Positions 35,036-49,000 of a stretch of 64,000 bases of DNA are shown here, piece after piece (positions within the stretch are counted from its first letter, which is position 1; the number at the start of each line of letters is the position of its first letter). The stretch lies in assembly GCA_013396755.1 (NCBI GenBank), contig VWZF01001867.1:444155-508154 (forward strand), written 5' to 3'. The notes under the pieces were generated by a model. The model saw only the letters and a list, made by a program, of their open reading frames with translations. It did not search any database and was not told where the DNA came from. A program made the position numbers and the translations under genes. This DNA comes from Sclerurus mexicanus. Its lineage: Eukaryota; Chordata; Aves; Passeriformes; Furnariidae.

Positions 35036-35580
35036 ACAGAATCGCAGAACATGTTGTGTTGGACGGGACCCACAAGGATCATTGAGTCCAACCCTTAGCC
35101 CTGCAAAGGACCATCACCAAGAGTCACACCATGTCCCTGAGAGTGTTGTCCAAATGCTTCTTGAACTTTGTCAGGCTTCATGCTGTGATCACTTGCCTGC
35201 AGAGCCGGTTCCAGTGCCCATCCACCCTCTGGGTGTAGAATCTTTTTCTAATATGCAACCTAAACCTTCTCCTACACAACTTTAGGCCATTCCCTTGGGT
35301 CACTGATCACCACAAAGAGATCAGTGCCTGCCCCTCCTCTTCCCCTCACAAGGAAGTTGTAACTGCAATGAGGTCTCCCCTCAGTCTCCTCTTCTCCAGG
35401 CTGAACACACCAAGTGCCCTAAGCCACTCCTCATACGGCTTCCCCTTTGTTGTTTGTTCTCTTCACCACCTTTGTTGCCCTCCTTTGGACACTGTCTAAT
35501 AGCTTAATATCTTTTTTATATTGCAGTGACCAAATCTGCACACAATATTCAATATGAGGCTGCACCAGTATTTAGAAACA
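35036..35580 (-). repeat. CR1 LINE 3' end
   Basis: It shows the reverse-orientation CR1 3' UTR: 'cagaatcgcagaacatgttg', 'catcaccaagagtcacacca', 'gtctcccctcagtctcctct' and 'tctccaggctgaacacacca'. One of the better preserved copies. Confidence 0.92.
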
Positions 35581-38500
35581 AAAGGTGTGGATAAAAACAA
35601 TAGCTGATTTTCTTTTTTTTTCTGTCTTAATAAGATATAGAAGGTCCTTTATTGGCATGAACATTGTGATGCTTTGCCTTTGGGCATTTGTGAATCCTGA
35701 GGCAAAAATTCAAAAGAACAGTTTGCTCTGCCCACAAGAAGGAGACAGATAGGGATTACAGGCAGGTGGACTGCAGCTGCTCTTCTGATATTTGAGAGTG
35801 ATAATACAAGAATCCTCTCATGACCAGTGCTCAGCTGCATAAGCAGCAACACACACAAAAACTCCTAAAGCTGGATGTGCAGGAGCAGCCAGAGAAGGCT
35901 GTGTTGGTGCCCCACGAGGCTTCTTAGCTAAGTCAACTCTGTTTTTGTGTGTCAAACACAAAACTGACTGAACAGATGTACATTTTCTCTCAGCTGGGAG
36001 CTGAACGTTTTAAATTGTGTAGTTATATTTTTTTTTTTTTGATGGAAGCATACTCTCAGAACAATTTTTCTTCATGGTACCTGTGAATATACTCACCAGA
36101 TATTTCTTCTTGTGAAGCAATCTCATCATAGAAACAGACTTTTCCTTAGTGTAAAGTGGAAAACCATCTCCATGTCTTCATTGCAGCCAGTTTAACCAGT
36201 TAGAGAATTAAATTATTTTAAAATTATTAATTTAAGTAATATGAAAGTGCATTGTACATCTGGTTTTAAGTCTGTGGTATATTAAAATGAATGAAACATT
36301 GAATTTCCTACCTATAACTGCAAAATCAAGCAATTATGTAATAACTTTATCTCCTGTTAACATGAAATACTAAACTGACCTAGGGTAAAATACTGATGGT
36401 GGTGGTAAGTTGCCTGTTGTCTTGCAGGTGGACAATTTCACTTTAACATAACTATAGCATTTTAATACCCTATTTTGTAAATTTCTATATATGTTTAAAA
36501 TTTATAGGGCACATGAAATTCAATGTGGAATGATAGTGGTGTTGAAAGTAATATCTCCTAAAGAAGTAACTCGCTCAGAAAAATGGCACTCAGACTCTGT
36601 ATCTGGAAGAAAAATTACCCAGACTAAATGAAAACCTCTTTGATCTTGTAATACTATGAAATGTTTTTAATACATGGGAAGATTCTTCTTTATCCTTCTA
36701 CTTTCATAGATTTTGTGACAAATAAGATTAAGAAAAAAAAAAGAAAGGCCTTTGATTTAAAGGCAAAGATGAACACTATCTACCATCACTGGCTGCCTCC
36801 AGTAGCACTGTCTGACATAGACAAGCTGGGAGGAGCAGTTAGTGTCTACTGACTAGGTCTTAAGAACTCTGACTTTAGCAGACCTGGTAGTGACACTGTC
36901 AGGACTCTAAACTGATGCTATTCCCTTAGGCAGGAAAGAGAGTGGAGGTCTTGGGCAGTAACAAAATGCTCATAAGTCTATTGCTCTTTGGATTAGACAG
37001 AATACCACATATACTGAATTAAGAAGATATACATGAAGAAGTAAAAAGAAAAACAGAAAAAGCAGATCAATGTAGCCATTTTCTGAACAAATGAGGCCAT
37101 CATGTGGCAAATTAAAGACATGTCCACAGAAAGAAAAATTGTTGATTTATAGTAGTGGGTAATAAAGAAGAAAATACACAACTTTCATCACAAACTCAAA
37201 GAAAACTGGGTTAAAGTTCAGACACAAAAATTCCTATTAGCTTTTAATTTTCTTCATGAATAGTTCTAGAGAAATTTTGAAGGATATTTTGAAATTTTAG
37301 AAATTCTTTATCAATGAAAGATTCTTAGATGGAAATCACATTTATTTTTTCTATCATTAAAGCCTCATAGGCTATAATGGGAAAATGAGTTAGAAGGAAT
37401 AATCATGTCTTCAGAGGAAAGATTTCAAATGTCTACAAATGACAGCAAGCGAGCAATGAAATTTCTGATTACTTATCAAGCTCCTCAGGAAATCGCAGGA
37501 AAGAAAATTATAAACATCTGCAAAACTAGATTGTTGTATGTTTCCTTGAATGTACCCTTAACAAGCTAAACAGGGAAATATTAGCATTCTGAACTGTAGT
37601 TCTCAGCTCTAGCATGCATGAAATGTAATATCTGAGTTGTTTCTGATTTAGAAGATATTTAAATAACTCTCATCTTTAATAACTCACCTTCTTTTACATT
37701 GAAGAATAGACAGATACGTGGAAATAAATCTTCTGTAGAGCTACCCAAAAGAAAATCTTGGGAAAACTTAATTTAGGTTAGGAATTCACTTTATGAATGG
37801 AAAAACACATCATAATTCCATAGTGCCTTCTTCTACCCATCTCCTGGCATGTGTGCATAAGTTTTGTTTGTTGAACGACATGGAAATGATGTATTGGTTT
37901 ACAGCCCTATAAAATATGTGCATATCAAGGAGTGACTGAAGAGTTTGTACAACAAGCGGGCACACTGATTAATCCAAAATGAAAAGAGTACAAAACGAGA
38001 TATATGTAAAAGTGAAGGCAAGAAAAAATTCACCTTGGGGGGAAGACAAGAGTGCCTAAGCAGAAAAAAGTGTGATGCCAATATTAACCAAACAGCTCAT
38101 CAGAGCCTCAGTGGTAAAGAGAGCAGATAATGCTAGTGACCTTGTAGTAGCTTCATTCTTTCTAAGTTCTGCCCTGACTCCTTTTATATATCGCTGTAAG
38201 TAAAGATGACCTCATTAAGGACACTTAAAAAATAAGTGGAAACTGAGAGTTACGGTGGTAGATGGATATGCATTCCTTTTTCCTTGACATTGCTTCATTT
38301 TAATATCTTACATATCATGAACTTAATTTTTTTCTTAGATTAATCAGGTTATTCTTTTTACCTCTTTTTCATCTGTGATTTAAGAACCAAACCAGAATTA
38401 ACAAGGGACAAAAACCATTCCTGTTTCTTAGATGATATAAGGACGACGCTATTTCCTCTTAGAACTACTGCTTGTAGTATTCAAAAAAATTCTTAATATA

Positions 38501-41500
38501 TTTGTCTCCTTTGCTTAGCAAATGAATGATACCATTTCTACCCATAGGCACTTCAATCAAATCTATTAAGACAGAGATAATACACACATTATATATGTAG
38601 ATGCAGTATTTATCTTTTATGTTATCTGAAATGCCAGTGACTTTAAATGTTGGGGCATTTTAAAACAGTCCCATACAATTTCTAGTATTTCTGTAAAAAA
38701 TGTCTATGTCTTGGTCAATACAAGGCTGCAACCAGTGCTTATGGATCTACTTTTATGAAATATTATTTAGTGCAGATCTAAGATGCTTATTTTAGTAGAG
38801 CAGTCATTCACAAGGTATGACTCATTTCCTCTACACCAAGGCATTAACAATGTAGGTATTTATGATAATCATGCTCGTATCCTCTTATGAAGAAATACAG
38901 TACAAGGTTGTTGCTAATCTGACCTGCTAGTGACAGCAGCTCTAGAATGGGATGAACTGTGCCTTAGTCTTCATGGGCCAGACCTTTGTTAACCCTGCAG
39001 AAGATGGACTTGCTTAGAGAAATTACTTAGGAGTGAGTGCTCACTTTGAGTTACATGCAGTCCTGTCCTAGATCTCTAGAGCAACACTATTAAGATGCAG
39101 ATCTCCCTAGTTAACAGAGTACAGCTAGAATGAAATGTATGCAGGGACAAGCACACAAAGACTAAAGGAAATGTACTCACCTTACAACAATGGGGATTGC
39201 TAAAGATAGCTGTCCTTGGACGTTCTGCACTTTTCCTTCCTGTTCTCAATTTTTGATACCTCTACAGTCCATGAAATTCACAGCAAAGGATTTGAAGTTG
39301 CTGCTGGTCCTTTTCTTACTCTCTGCTTTCATTTTACTACATTAAAACAGTTAAAGATACTGCCCTCTCTTAGAAATATGGAATGAATGAATGAATGACT
39401 AAACTACATTGTTCTAGACAATTTGTCTAGAAGACTGGGTACCTGACAATAACAATTATTTAGTCTGTCTGTAGATACATTTACAATGTGTTTTTTTCTG
39501 CACAAGAATTGCTGGTTGAGTGTTTTCACCCTGTATTCATAGGCAGTGTGCCATGTTTTGAGGGAGAGCAGTAGGAGGGAAAGTTATAAACGTACATATA
39601 GACCATACACCTTGAGGAAGATATTAAATTTATGTCTATATGTACTATGAATGATTACAAAGATTACTCTTTAGCTATTGTTTCAATGAGATCTTTAGTG
39701 TCTTACAGAAATTAATACTACCAGGGAGATTGCTTTCATAGCCCAACAGAGCAGCAAGAAAGAGACAACCAGTTCAAAGGTTTACTTTTAAGAAAGAAGA
39801 ACTGGTTCCATTAAAGCTAGATTGATGGGGAGGCAGTGTCAGGAAGGAAGATTGTTGAATTCCTCCCAACACATGGCATAATTCAGGAAGAAATACCTGA
39901 AGAAGAGGTTAGTGGAGATCTAGAACTGATGTACAGTCTTCCTTTGGAGATGATCCACAGTTTATGAACTTGGTGAGAAATACTCCTTCAGAAACTCTTG
40001 AGGTGAGGGAGATGATGGAGTTTATTTACGTTCTCCCCACTAGAAATTATAGAAGGGTTTGGTAGTGAGGTACTCGCTGCATAAGGAACAGCAAATTGTC
40101 CTTCTAGGGATAATGTTGGAGAACGCTGGGCAATAGCAACACCCTGATAAGAACGTGCAGTAAGAAAGACTTTCTAGACCTAAATCCTCTTTTTCTTTTG
40201 AGAACTCTATTTTGATTAGTTCTTTCAGCAGGAGGGCTATCAGACTGCTGAACTTAAGTCCTTCTTACTTCCCATCTCCTCAAACTCAGTGGCGTATGCT
40301 TGCAAAGTGGTTAGGATTGCCAAGATGGTGTCAATGCCGACATCTCTCTGAAGACTTGTTCTGAAGGTAATGGGTCAAGAGACACAAGAAATGTGTGGAA
40401 AAACTGCTGGACTACCTTCCCTCAAAACAGTAAGTGCTGCTTGAAACTGCTGCCAACTCTCAAAAGAAAAAGAAGACAGAGGAAAAAGGTCTATTACTTC
40501 AGAATAATGACAGATACATATCAAGAGCTTAGGGTGCTTATGGTCAAAAAGACAAGGCCTGACTATGCCACAACGAGGACTTAGAGCTCAGACAGGCATT
40601 TTATAACATCAAGGGGAACCAAAATGTCTATTGTCTAACTGAAAAGGCAGAACTATGGCATAAGACCTCTTACACCCCTTGGAAAGATGTGGTAGAATAA
40701 TGGTCCTTAAAGAAGAATTGTCATAGTTCAGTCAACCCTTCCTTTGGGTAAAGCATTGCAATTAGAAGGTGTGTGAATAGACTGTGGTGAAGAACACATT
40801 TTTGGAGGTGTCCTTGTCTGTCCGCTTGGCTTTGTGTCTATAAAGTACATGATGAGTTATCTAGTGGTAGCTCAATTGTAGTAACATGGCTGTTGTGGTC
40901 TTCTGAAAAGAAAGTAATTGTGAGGAGCAGCACAGTTCCTGAAGCATTTATAGTGGATTTGTAATTATTATGAAAACTTAGATCTAAAGAAAGAGGAAAT
41001 ACTTCTTTAGAAATGTAGAAGAAAAGAATAGGGAAAAATAAATTGTTTTAGAAAGTTTCTACATTTGATGTGAATTTCTGAAGTATATTTTAAACTATAT
41101 GGCCAAGATTTAAAAAACTGATTTTCAGATTTCTTTGTAGAATATTTACAGTGCTATCTTGATTTGCATGAAGATTTGTCTAGTAAATCAAGCATCTTCA
41201 AAATGACACAAGGTGGGGAAAGAAAAAAATAATTACTAATCTAATCATTAGAAACTGTATCATTGAACATTAAAAATTTTAGTTTAAAAAGAAAACACTA
41301 ACATCCAAAATTCCATAAAAAAAAACCCAATCTGTCTGTTCTTACTTGAATCTTCAGACTATAATGTTAAAAGAGAATCTATTGAATTCTTGCATTTGCA
41401 ATTATAACTTATTTATATGATTATGCAGAATAATAGCCTTACTCATGAACAAGAATCTTATTGTATCAAGTAATGCATAAATAGGACCAAATGCCCTAGT

Positions 41501-42832
41501 CGAACTGATCTTCCATCTAAGATAGAAACAAAAGAAAATAGGTATGTCATTCAAGAGGAATACAAAGAGACTGCATCAATAAACATTCTGAAGAGTGTTA
41601 CTAGTACATTGGTGAGCCTAATTGATGTGCATGCAAATATCTATATCTGTGTGTAAGACAGACCATATGTATAAATCTCAAGGAATCAGAAATTGCTATG
41701 ATGAAAGCATGGAAGATTGATTAATCAGGCCAGTTTTAAACTTAAAACCAAAACTTTACTGAATAAATATTAATTAACAATATACATTGCTAATGTTTAG
41801 TTATTAATAACTTTTAATCCATATTACTACATATTTAAAGTAGCTAGTGTTTAACAGCCATCTTAAAGTAGCAAATAATATACACTATCACAGAGCTGAT
41901 GGCAAGGATTTAGCACCAATGATTACAGTCCTTGGGAGTCTTAGTCACGGTGATGAGATTCAAGAGCTCTTCAATGAAGGATGCTAACACCAAAAAGGAA
42001 GCCTTCCTTCCCCCTCCTCCAAGTGCAAATGTAGGATTTTTACCTTTTATAAAATATTGCAGTCTTTAGAGACTTCTTAGTCTTTGACCTCTGACCCCCA
42101 GGACTTTGGGAGACTTGCAAATAGCTCTTTCCCAGGCTGCAGCAGGTGCCTTGTCTTGCCCAGTTGTGGGGGTTTTTTTAACTGCTCTTTCTTTCTTGTG
42201 TTATGTTTCAAGCAGTCTTTTTCTATCTCTTAAGGTTGCAACTCTTCAGTAATCAGTAACTAACCATCCGTAAGGTTCTTACCTTTTTTTTCAGCCTGTG
42301 CCCATATTTTCACGACATTTGCTGTCATCCCAGGCTAAAACTCCCCACCTCACAAGAGACATCTGGCATCAAATTTCAGCTGACCTGCAAGTTCTTATAA
42401 CAAGCTAGTAACAAGCCTAATAGGCCAGGAGTGACTGTGTCTTACACAGGCACAATGAGGATAAGGCTTGAGGTTTGTTTCTGACAATAGCAAAGCTACT
42501 ATTACACATCATGAAAATGTTTCCAGGTTGCTTACCAGACACGCCTGATTAATGTGATTTTTGACAGAGTTCAAAGCAAGGTAATATTAATTACATTTGG
42601 CTTAGCATGCTTCTACTTTCATGAGTGCAATAGGCCACTGCTTTGGCCACATAGTAAAGTGGTTTGAATAATGAAAACTGGTACATATTTACTTAGTTTT
42701 GTATGATTTATGAAAGGAAGGAAGAAGACCAAAAATATCAAGACTTACTGTTGGTATTGAAATAAATACAGCAACAAAAGTAGCTCCACTGGCAATTCAG
42801 AGACAAGTACTGCCTTTAGTCTACATGTTGCA
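35581..42832. other. Intergenic region downstream of the intact ABCB gene
   Basis: About 7 kb of AT-rich DNA without a gene or repeat family I can name, apart from a small (GAAT)n run at 39380-39398. The 3' UTR of the ABC gene must lie in its right part, but I could not assign a polyadenylation site. The missing 5' exons of the relic gene would be expected here and were not seen. Confidence 0.5.
39380..39398. repeat. (GAAT)n microsatellite
   Basis: Four tandem GAAT units. Confidence 0.8.
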
Positions 42833-43027
42833 TTACACACTTTGAACATTGACCAGAGAATAGTAGATGCCTTTCTCAGCCAGAAGCTGCTGATGGGTGC
42901 CTTGCTCTACAACCTTGCCATTCTGTATCACAGCAATCTTGTCAGCATTTTGGACGGTGGAGAGGCGGTGAGCTATCACGATGCACGTACGGCCTCCCGT
43001 GGCTTTGTCCAGTGCTTCCTGAACAAC
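42833..43027 (-). CDS. ABCB1/ABCB4: ABCB last exon (NBD2 H-loop, C-terminus)
   Basis: 65 codons including TAA, VVQEALDKATGGRTCIVIAH then RLSTVQNADKIAV, ending NVQSV. The stop is at 42833-42835. Confidence 0.96.
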   Translation of the reverse strand, partial: VVQEALDKATGGRTCIVIAHRLSTVQNADKIAVIQNGKVVEQGTHQQLLAEKGIYYSLVNVQSV

Positions 43028-46000
43028 CTGCACAATGAACAAACCAAAAGGTGAACTATTCTGGCAGCTGTTGTGAGGTATACCTCAACTGTCGCCTGTG
43101 AAGTAAACTGCAATAGGACAGTGAGGGGAAGGGAATATCTGGCTCAAGCTTCCTGGTTTAGGATTAGCCTGTGTTGGCAAAGAGTCAAAACTGTTATAGT
43201 GGGTGATGCTGTGATAGTTATGAGGATTAGATAGAACCAAGTTCATTACTGAGCTGTATGGCAGGGGAATAAGAGAAAATTGTCATGAATTGTAACAGGA
43301 GATGTTCTGACTGGATATTAAAAAAGAAGTATTCACTGCAAGGATACTTAAGCATTGGAACAGGGACAAAAGGATCTCTGCTGAGTCTCAATGGGGATTT
43401 TCAAGGACCCCACCAGACACAGCATTAAGCAATCTACGTTTGAATTCAGTATTGGCACTTGTGTGAAGAAGAGGTTTAATTGGGAATCTCCATAGGTCCC
43501 TTTCATGACAGATTAATTATATATGGCAGTTAAGTCAGTATTCTCGAGTCAACTGCTATCATACAAGTTCTCATGATTTTGCAGAGAGTCTCATAAATCA
43601 TCTTTTTCTTAGAGAACTGGCAGAAAAATACTAAAAAGAATATCTGCTTTCTTTTATTTATTCCTTATGTTTATTAATACAGAATAAAATAAGAGATGAA
43701 AATTCAATACCTAAGTGGCACATAATTAACAATGAATCATGGGATTATTTAATGGCATTTCCCCCTCAAACTTCATTTTTTATGTCTACAATTGATCAAA
43801 ACTTAGTTCAAAGGTTTTAATTTTTCAGATTATAATATTTGAAATAATATTTGCCTCAATAATAATAAGTACTTTTGTGAACTCTGTTGATCTTTTACAG
43901 ATAGATTGTACTTCTCTTGTACCCAGATTACAGCTTTGGGCTTAAAAAAGAAGTAAGTGTTCTGGAAATTTTCACTGGAACTTACTGTATTAGACATAAC
44001 ATGTAGCAAGGAATGGAGAGTATTAAGAGAAGGAAGAAAACTTAGGAAAGAAAGACTTGGGAGTTTCACTGAAAAAGAAGAAGTTTTCTGGCAGCATCCT
44101 CAGTCTTTTAGGCTTCTGCATTTTGCGTGTCCCAATTCAAGTTTGATAGCACTTTTTGAGTTGAAGCCTGAAGCATTCTAGACTAAGGACTGTGTTCTTC
44201 ATTGCAATTTCAATCTGCCTACTGCCACACAGATGCAAAAAATACTTTTTTGGGTTTTTTTGCAATGAGAAGTAAGACATTTATATTTGTCTATTATTAG
44301 CATAAATATGTAGTTTGCCTAAGACACCATATTTCCAGCTTTTGGATTCAATCTGGGAAAGTAAAAACAATAGACTTAATGCGAAAGAAAAAAAAAAGAG
44401 GTCCAGTAGTATAGGAGTTTAGATTCCAGAGTCCTGGCTCCAATTTAAGTTACCTTTTCACTTTCTGTGTCTAAGGCAGAAGTAGCTTCATCCAGCAGCA
44501 GAATTTGGGGCTGACGCACAAGAGCTCGGGCAATCGCAATGCGTTGTTTCTGGCCACCAGAAAGCTGAGTTCCCTTGTCTCCTACACGAGTATTGTATTT
44601 CTGGAAATAACAGATTAAGTTCAGGCTATGAATGCAAATCAGTTCTGAAGTATATTGAAACATTTCAGCCCTGACGCCAGTCACCCATAAACTGCATATT
44701 CTATACCAGTAGCTCTCTGAAAACATCTGACCAGAATTGCTATCTGACACAGATCTGTAGGTCTTTCACTAGAAGATTTCTTTGTAACATCAAGTATTTA
44801 ATAAATTCCAAGCAACAACCCTCTCTAGGGTTGAACAGCAATGTTATTCTCAACAGGGAGATGAGACACCAAAGGATTATCATACCTAAGGTAATTACAA
44901 GCAGACACAATTTTCCCCTGCCACTTTAGGTCACCTCCAGTTCTGAGGGGGAGAGAAAAGGACTCACATCTGGCAGAGAGTCAATGAAGGTATGAATATT
45001 GGCTTCTTTTGCTGCATTAACAATTTCCTCAAATGCCACCTGCCGGCTGTTGTCTCCATATGCGATGTTTTCAGCAATGGTGCAGTCAAATAGGATTGGC
45101 TCTTGTGAGACGATACCAATCTGAGCTCTCAGCCACTTGATATTTAGGGCCTTTGCATTTCTGCAATCAAAAAGCTGAGAAAGCAAACATTTTAAATTTT
45201 AGTCACATGACTATATATATATTCGAGACTTACTGTAAATTCATACACAGAAGTTGTGCAATTGCAGCTCTTCCCTTAGAGATATCAATTGAAAACTTAC
45301 ATATCAGGTGTATTTTCACCACACAGATCTTGTTTCATTAATTCCTTATAATGAGGGAGAACTAGGACTTGTATATAAGTCCCATTTAATTAAGGAGCCC
45401 TGATGAGCCAGTCCCGATCTTTAACATTAAAAATACTTGAAAAAGAAAACTAGAAATATCTGTTATGCTTTATCACATCACAGAAACCCAATAAGCACAC
45501 CTTCACTTAATCTTTTGACATGTTCTTGCAAAGATACTTACCATTTCTCCCTCAAGTGGGTCATAAAATCTCTCAAGCAGCTGAACAACAGTGCTCTTTC
45601 CACAGCCACTGCTACCAACAAGAGCCAGAGTTTGTCCCTTTTCTACTGTTACACTCAGACCTTGGAGGATCTTGACCTCTGGTCGGTTTGGATAGTTAAA
45701 TGCCACATCTTTGATTGTTATGTTTCCTTCAAATGTTACCTGTAATTAAAATGGTATTGCTGTCACATCTTTAGGACAACTTAGCAGATGATTTAAATAG
45801 AATTTCAGAAGTATTCCCCCCTCCTTCACCTCTGAAATTAATAGGGATTTTAAAAACAAAACTTTTGCTCATAATGCCAAAAGCTGGACTCACAATAGAG
45901 AACTTGGTCCATGTTAAGTTCAGATAAAGTGTCAAGAACTCATTGAGAAAACAATGTAATCAGGAGAGGAAAATTCAGTTTGAAGGAAGTGAGAAGAATG

Positions 46001-49000
46001 CTGTCCATATTACCAAAAAATAATATCACCCATTACACATGGCTTACTTACAGGCTTCTCTCCTTCCTCGCTGTAACTATCTATTGAGGGCACTCTTTCA
46101 AACAGCTGAAACAGGTGGGCTGCTGATATCTTGGCTTTGGCATAGTCCGGAGCAAAAGAGCTGGTTTGTCCTAGTGCCATTGCACCAAATACAACAGCTG
46201 AAAAAACTCTATGAAAGAAAGCAGAATAAAAAATCAATACAATATGAGCAAAAGGAGAATGGAAATGGGGCTGCAGTCAACTTTTTCTTTTACTCAGATT
46301 AAAAAAGAGGGCTACGTTTAGAGAGAACAAAGCAGGAGCATACTATCATTGCTCATTTACCTCCAGAAATTTCTTTTTACCCTCTTTTAATTATGTGAGA
46401 TAAACATGCCTGCATTCTAAATTCAGGATTTTCATTACTTATTAGCACTCATTTCTTTAGTTTTTAATACTGGTTCACTATATTAAGTCTCAACTGGGGC
46501 TATAAGGAAAGGGGTCAAGGGATGGCAGAATTGTTACTCTAATTCTGTTCTGCTGTCTCTATGGTTTTCTCTCTATGGTTCAATGACCTTTGGGAGTTAG
46601 TGATCAATTTTTAAGGTATCAATGAAAATAAGAAATCAAGCCTGTAACAAGGTGACAATAAAGATTTAATTTTCTATCACAGCTCTACTGGAAAAAAATT
46701 CAGGGTTTACAATACCAAAAATGGTTTATAACTATGCTATTATTTTTTCATGGTGATTTTTATGTAATTTTATGAAGTTTTATGGGCTACATTAGAATAG
46801 TTTAAGAACCTGCTGTCTTCAGCTATGCCACACAACAGAGGATTAGTCATCACTGAAAAATGGTATTTAACATATGAGACCCCTTAGCCTGTTTTAAGGC
46901 AAAGTAAAATAGATTAATTTATTTTAAATTTTGTCTTTTCAGAGCAATGTAATCTGTTTTATTCTGCATTTAAACAGCCTAGAAGGGCTCACACAATTTT
47001 AGGTGAAACAATCCCTTTCATATCTAACTGAACCACTGGAAGTGCACTGGCTAGAGATGTTCAGCTAGAAGATGGGATGCAGACACTTTCCAGCATCTTC
47101 CAGTCAAAATTAACTGTGTTAACTGTAATTATGTTGCCAACAAAAAATCAGTATGATTGACCTTCTTGGGTATTGAGGTCACTAGTATCCACACTGGTAG
47201 TATCTCAGACTTTTCATACTTGTTTCCACAGCCCTGTATTGTCTCTTAAATTATAAATTGTTTTTTTCTGGATAGATAGAAAAAAGATTGTTAAAAAAAG
47301 AGATACTTACAAAAACACATTTTTAAACTCCATGTGTCCATTTGCCACTAGATAGGCACCAAACCGGAAACAGCCAGCATAGGTAAAGAACATCATTGCT
47401 TGGGAAAGGGCAAAACAAAAGCCAAATATATGCGCCTTCTTCACAGAATTTCTGTAAGAACAAATGCATATTTTCATCAAAGTGTGCAATCATTACTTAA
47501 GTCCTAGCATGCAAAAAACAATTGACTTCAGTTGATACTGTTATGAATGGAAAGTGTACATACACTGAATCATGAACTAAAGAACACATCTTCTTTCTTC
47601 CAGACAAACTGACCCATAGGGCAATATCTTCTTATTTACACTAGAACAGCAGTAAGATGAAAGTCTCAGAGCAATCCCATCAATGTCCACCCTGACAATG
47701 GTTAGACACTGTTCTGCAAGTTGTGAGATATGAATTCAAACCCAGCAGTCTGAGAAAAAAGCTAAGTGATATGTTTGATGTCCTGCACTCTGCTCTAACC
47801 ACTCGATTATTTTCGTTGATCTGTTAGTGGCATCTCGCATTGTATCTCTGTACATATACTGCCATTTCTTTGCTTTTCTCATGGATTTCTGAAAATGAAA
47901 CATTCCATTCTAGAATAAATAAAATTTTCATTGACAGATTTAGCCCAGGCAGATTTATATTACTTTTTTTTTCAGCCACAAACCAATAAGCAATTATTCA
48001 AATGATTTCAAACCTACTGATACTTTAAAAAATGGCTTAATGCAATATTCAATTTACATTAAAAAGGTTTTAATTAAATATCCGAAACACTTCAGGTGGA
48101 AATTCAGATTAGATCACTTCCAAAGCATACTTAAAACTAACATTTTTCCAAACCAAGTGACATTGTAACAGAAGATATCAATAATGAAAATCAATTAAAT
48201 AAAATTTAAAAAACATTGGCTGGTGATGATTGTGTTTGTTTTATAAGCAAATACCCACAGTATTTACATTAATTCTGAGGTAATTCAAGAATACAGTAAA
48301 TCATACACACTACCAAAAAAAAAAAAATCTATTTTTGTCAAAGTAAATGTCTGCAATTTATTACAGATACATATTTTTTTTAGCTTAGTTATTTTTATTA
48401 TACCTGTATGGCACAATCAAATGTTCTCCATACATCAGTTCAAATTTTCTTTCTCGGGTCAAGCTAACAACAGTTCTAATATTTTCTATTGCTTCTGTGG
48501 CAATCTGCAATTGAAACACAAATATTTTAATCTAAAGTTAATATTATTCTGCAATTCCTTATTCTAAACTAATAAAATTATTCTGTTGGAATGTAATTTT
48601 ATATTTTTTTATACTGGTTATTAAAATCATGGACCTTTGATATCAAAAATAAGCATTTTACATTTTTCTTTCTGTGACAATGAGATTTTCTTACAATGCT
48701 CAGAATTTTCTGATTAGACCTCTTTAACATTCTACAAATGAGTACTGACAAACCATTAGACAGCAATGATAATTATGGAGATGATATTCAACCAGAAAAA
48801 TGGCATATGAGTATTCAACTTCCAGTCCTCTGAGTCTGGGCTATAATCAAAATGCCCGGGTTACTTACATGCCTTAGAGCCTAACTTAGATCTCAGCACT
48901 AAATCTTTGATCTGAACAATAATATATTTGATCTGAACAATAATACCTTCTTTAAGCTTGCAGATTATGTAGACTTGAGTCTATGCACAAAGGTACCTAG

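Noticed and set aside
36090..36150. GGTGAGT donor-like site after a short readable peptide on the minus strand
   Set aside because: Upstream stops are close and the peptide does not resemble ABCB or any family I recognise.
39170..39215. Possible further relic exon (reads GQLSLAIPIVV before GTGAGT on the minus strand)
   Set aside because: Only eleven residues, no match in extent to a known ABCB exon border; too weak to call.
40393..40584. 63-codon open frame rich in Lys and Arg
   Set aside because: No homology recognised; likely chance.
42700..42833. AATAAA on the plus strand near the ABC gene end
   Set aside because: It is on the wrong strand to serve as the polyadenylation signal of the minus-strand gene.
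44601..44750. Open frame upstream of the NBD2 signature exon
   Set aside because: It precedes the CAG acceptor and does not resemble the family; intron read-through.
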